A stretch of 7,498 nt of DNA. Source: Tardiphaga sp. (GTDB lineage Bacteria > Pseudomonadota > Alphaproteobacteria > Rhizobiales > Xanthobacteraceae). The stretch lies in assembly GCA_028290325.1 (NCBI GenBank), contig JAQGJY010000411.1, forward strand, positions 1 through 7,498. Reading direction: 5' to 3'. Under the pieces are notes generated by a model, which saw only the letters and a program-made list of their open reading frames with translations, did no database searches and had not been told where the DNA came from. How positions within the stretch are numbered: position 1 is the first letter of the stretch; every line of letters begins with the position of its first letter. Positions 6,165-7,498 of the stretch are shown piece after piece. A program made the position numbers and the translations under genes.

Positions 6165-6220
6165 CCGTTATATCAAACGTATAACGGAATTTCCCCCGCC
6201 GTTCAACACCCGTTATACGT
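6165..6220. promoter_or_regulatory. Three-box operator of the toxin-antitoxin operon
   Basis: Three copies of CCGTTATA occur here: 6165-6172 (plus orientation), 6180-6187 (minus, as TATAACGG) and 6210-6217 (plus). Boxes 1 and 2 form a perfect 8-bp inverted repeat with a 7-base spacer. Boxes 2 and 3 extend to 11 identical bases in inverted orientation (CCGTTATACGT; 6177-6187 and 6210-6220), with 22 bases between. They cover the only promoter candidate upstream of the antitoxin, the usual place for antitoxin binding in autoregulated type II modules. Box 3 ends 6 bases short of the pepF stop codon. Confidence 0.7.
6178..6206 (-). promoter_or_regulatory. Sigma-70-like promoter of the toxin-antitoxin operon
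   Basis: On the minus strand TTGAAC (6206-6201, 4 of 6 consensus bases) is followed after exactly 17 bases by TATACG (6183-6178, 4 of 6). A transcript would begin near 6171, leaving a leader of about 16 bases that holds the GGAGAAA ribosome site. The -10 box lies inside operator box 2 and the start point in box 1, so a protein bound there would block RNA polymerase. The promoter sits in the 71 bases between pepF and the antitoxin gene, a noticeably AT-richer stretch than the flanking genes. Confidence 0.5.
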
Positions 6221-6226
6221 AGGGCC

Positions 6227-7498
6227 TTAACTCATCTGTTCCAGCTCATCGATCATGCCGGAGATCACCGACAATCCGCCCGCCCAGAACGCCGGATTCT
6301 TGGCATCGAGGCCGAAAGGCGCCAGCAGTTCGGAATAGTGCTTGGTGCCGCCGGCCGACAGCATCGCCAGATAACGCGACGCGAAGCCGTCATTCGCGCC
6401 CTCATAAACCGCATAGAGCGAGTTCACGAGGCAATCGCCGAACGCATAGGCATAGACGTAGAACGGCGAATGGATGAAGTGCGGAATATACATCCAGAAG
6501 TTCTCATAGCCCGGCCTGATATCGATCGCCGGTCCCAGACTTTCGCTCTGGACGCTCATCCATAGTTCGCCCAGCCGCTGCGCGGTCAATTCGCCGTTGC
6601 GCCGCTCGCTGTGGACGGCGCGTTCGAACATGTAGAACGCGATCTGCCGCACCACCGTGTTGATCATGTCCTCGACCTTGCCGGCGAGCAGCGCCTGACG
6701 CTGCTTGGCGTTCTTGGTTTCCGACAACAGCCGCTTGAAGGTCAGCATCTCGCCGAACACGCTGGCGGTTTCGGCCAGCGTCAATGGCGTCGGCGCCATC
6801 AGCGCGCCGTTGCCGGCGGCGAGCACCTGATGCACGCCGTGACCCAATTCATGCGCCAAGGTCATCACGTCGCGCGGCTTGCCCTGATAATTCATCAGCA
6901 CATAAGGATGCGCCGACGGCGTGGTCGGATGCGAGAACGCGCCCGGCGCCTTGCCCGGCCGCACCGGCGCGTCGATCCAGCGCTCGTCAAAAAAGCGTCG
7001 GGCAATGCCGGCCATCTCCGGCGAGAAGTCGCCATAGGCCGACAGCACCATCTGCTTGGCATCGGTCCATGGAATGCTGCCCGTGGCGGCGAATGGCAAT
7101 GGCGCGTTGCGATCCCAATGGGCGAGCTGCTTCTTGCCGAACCACTTCGCTTTCAGCTTGTAATAACGATGCGAGAGTTGCGGATAGTCCGCGCGGACGG
7201 ACGCCACCAGCGCATCGACGACTTCGCGCTCGACGCGGTTGCTGAGATGGCGCGCGTCGGCAATGTCCTCGAAGCCGCGCCAGCGGTCGGAGATTTCCTT
7301 GTCCTTGGCCAGCGTGTTTGTCACCAGCGCGAAGGTGCGCTCATTGGCCTTGAAGGTTGTCGCCAGCGCCTGCGCCGCCGCCTTGCGCTTCGCGCCATCG
7401 CGATCCTGCAGCAGGTTCAGCGTCGGCTCGATCGCCAGTTCCTTGCCGCCGACCTTGAAGCGCAGCGACGAGATGGTCTGGTCGAACATCCGATTCCA
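6227..7498 (-). CDS. pepF: M3-family oligoendopeptidase F, C-terminal part (cut by window edge)
   Basis: The frame is open from its stop at 6227 to the right edge, giving 423 residues that end in an intact C-terminus. Family members have about 600-630 residues, so roughly the first third is missing. The ATG at 7489 is probably internal, because the codons before it continue the family pattern (WNR-MFDQT). PepF is a cytoplasmic zinc peptidase that cuts short peptides. Counting from that internal Met, the zinc motif HELGH is at 213-217, with Glu214 as the catalytic base. The third ligand Glu240 is in LAETASVFGEML. The substrate-binding segment PHFIHSPFYVYAYAFG (336-351) supplies conserved His and Tyr residues. 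The conserved GAFSHPT and HPYVLMNY are at 183-189 and 194-201. It is transcribed toward the toxin-antitoxin operon, whose operator begins 6 bases after its stop. No separate terminator is visible. Confidence 0.95.
   Translation of the reverse strand, partial: WNRMFDQTISSLRFKVGGKELAIEPTLNLLQDRDGAKRKAAAQALATTFKANERTFALVTNTLAKDKEISDRWRGFEDIADARHLSNRVEREVVDALVASVRADYPQLSHRYYKLKAKWFGKKQLAHWDRNAPLPFAATGSIPWTDAKQMVLSAYGDFSPEMAGIARRFFDERWIDAPVRPGKAPGAFSHPTTPSAHPYVLMNYQGKPRDVMTLAHELGHGVHQVLAAGNGALMAPTPLTLAETASVFGEMLTFKRLLSETKNAKQRQALLAGKVEDMINTVVRQIAFYMFERAVHSERRNGELTAQRLGELWMSVQSESLGPAIDIRPGYENFWMYIPHFIHSPFYVYAYAFGDCLVNSLYAVYEGANDGFASRYLAMLSAGGTKHYSELLAPFGLDAKNPAFWAGGLSVISGMIDELEQMS

Overview
This window reads like the chromosome of a high-GC alphaproteobacterium, most likely of the Hyphomicrobiales near Bradyrhizobium, Rhodopseudomonas or Afipia. 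Three things point there: a split three-gene proton-translocating transhydrogenase (pntAA, pntAB, pntB, the Rhodospirillum rubrum arrangement), a 50-residue aa3-type cytochrome c oxidase subunit IV just upstream of it, and strongly GC-rich third codon positions. The placement rests on gene content and family recall, not on a database search.

Left part (1-2123). The minus strand carries, in transcription order, a ChaA-type Ca2+(Na+,K+)/H+ antiporter and a small metal-cupin protein 15 bases behind it, probably one operon. The first 34 codons of a small membrane-anchored protein then run off the left edge. A glyoxalase-fold (VOC) gene faces the other way from chaA, and the two share a 128-base divergent control region. 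An intrinsic terminator at 2185-2212 works in both directions and separates the VOC gene from the converging transhydrogenase operon.

Centre (2234-5403). All on the minus strand: coxIV-like gene, pntAA, pntAB, pntB. The Pnt proteins form the complete membrane enzyme that uses the proton gradient to reduce NADP+ with NADH. The respiratory subunit next to it fits, since the oxidase generates the gradient that the transhydrogenase spends.

Right part (5506-7498). A two-gene toxin-antitoxin cassette (AbrB/SpoVT-type antitoxin, then a Doc/Fic-type toxin, overlapping by 4 bases) lies between the coxIV-like gene and pepF. A promoter candidate upstream of it is wrapped in three copies of the box CCGTTATA, which looks like an autoregulatory operator. 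The right edge holds the C-terminal two thirds of an M3-family oligoendopeptidase F.

Every gene fits a known family except the left-edge fragment. The most unusual points are the AbrB-Doc pairing with its three-box operator and a GTCCTCG triplet repeat that can form two mutually exclusive hairpins ahead of the terminator. No stretch over 300 bases lacks a gene. I saw no tRNA, rRNA, CRISPR array, transposase or attachment site.
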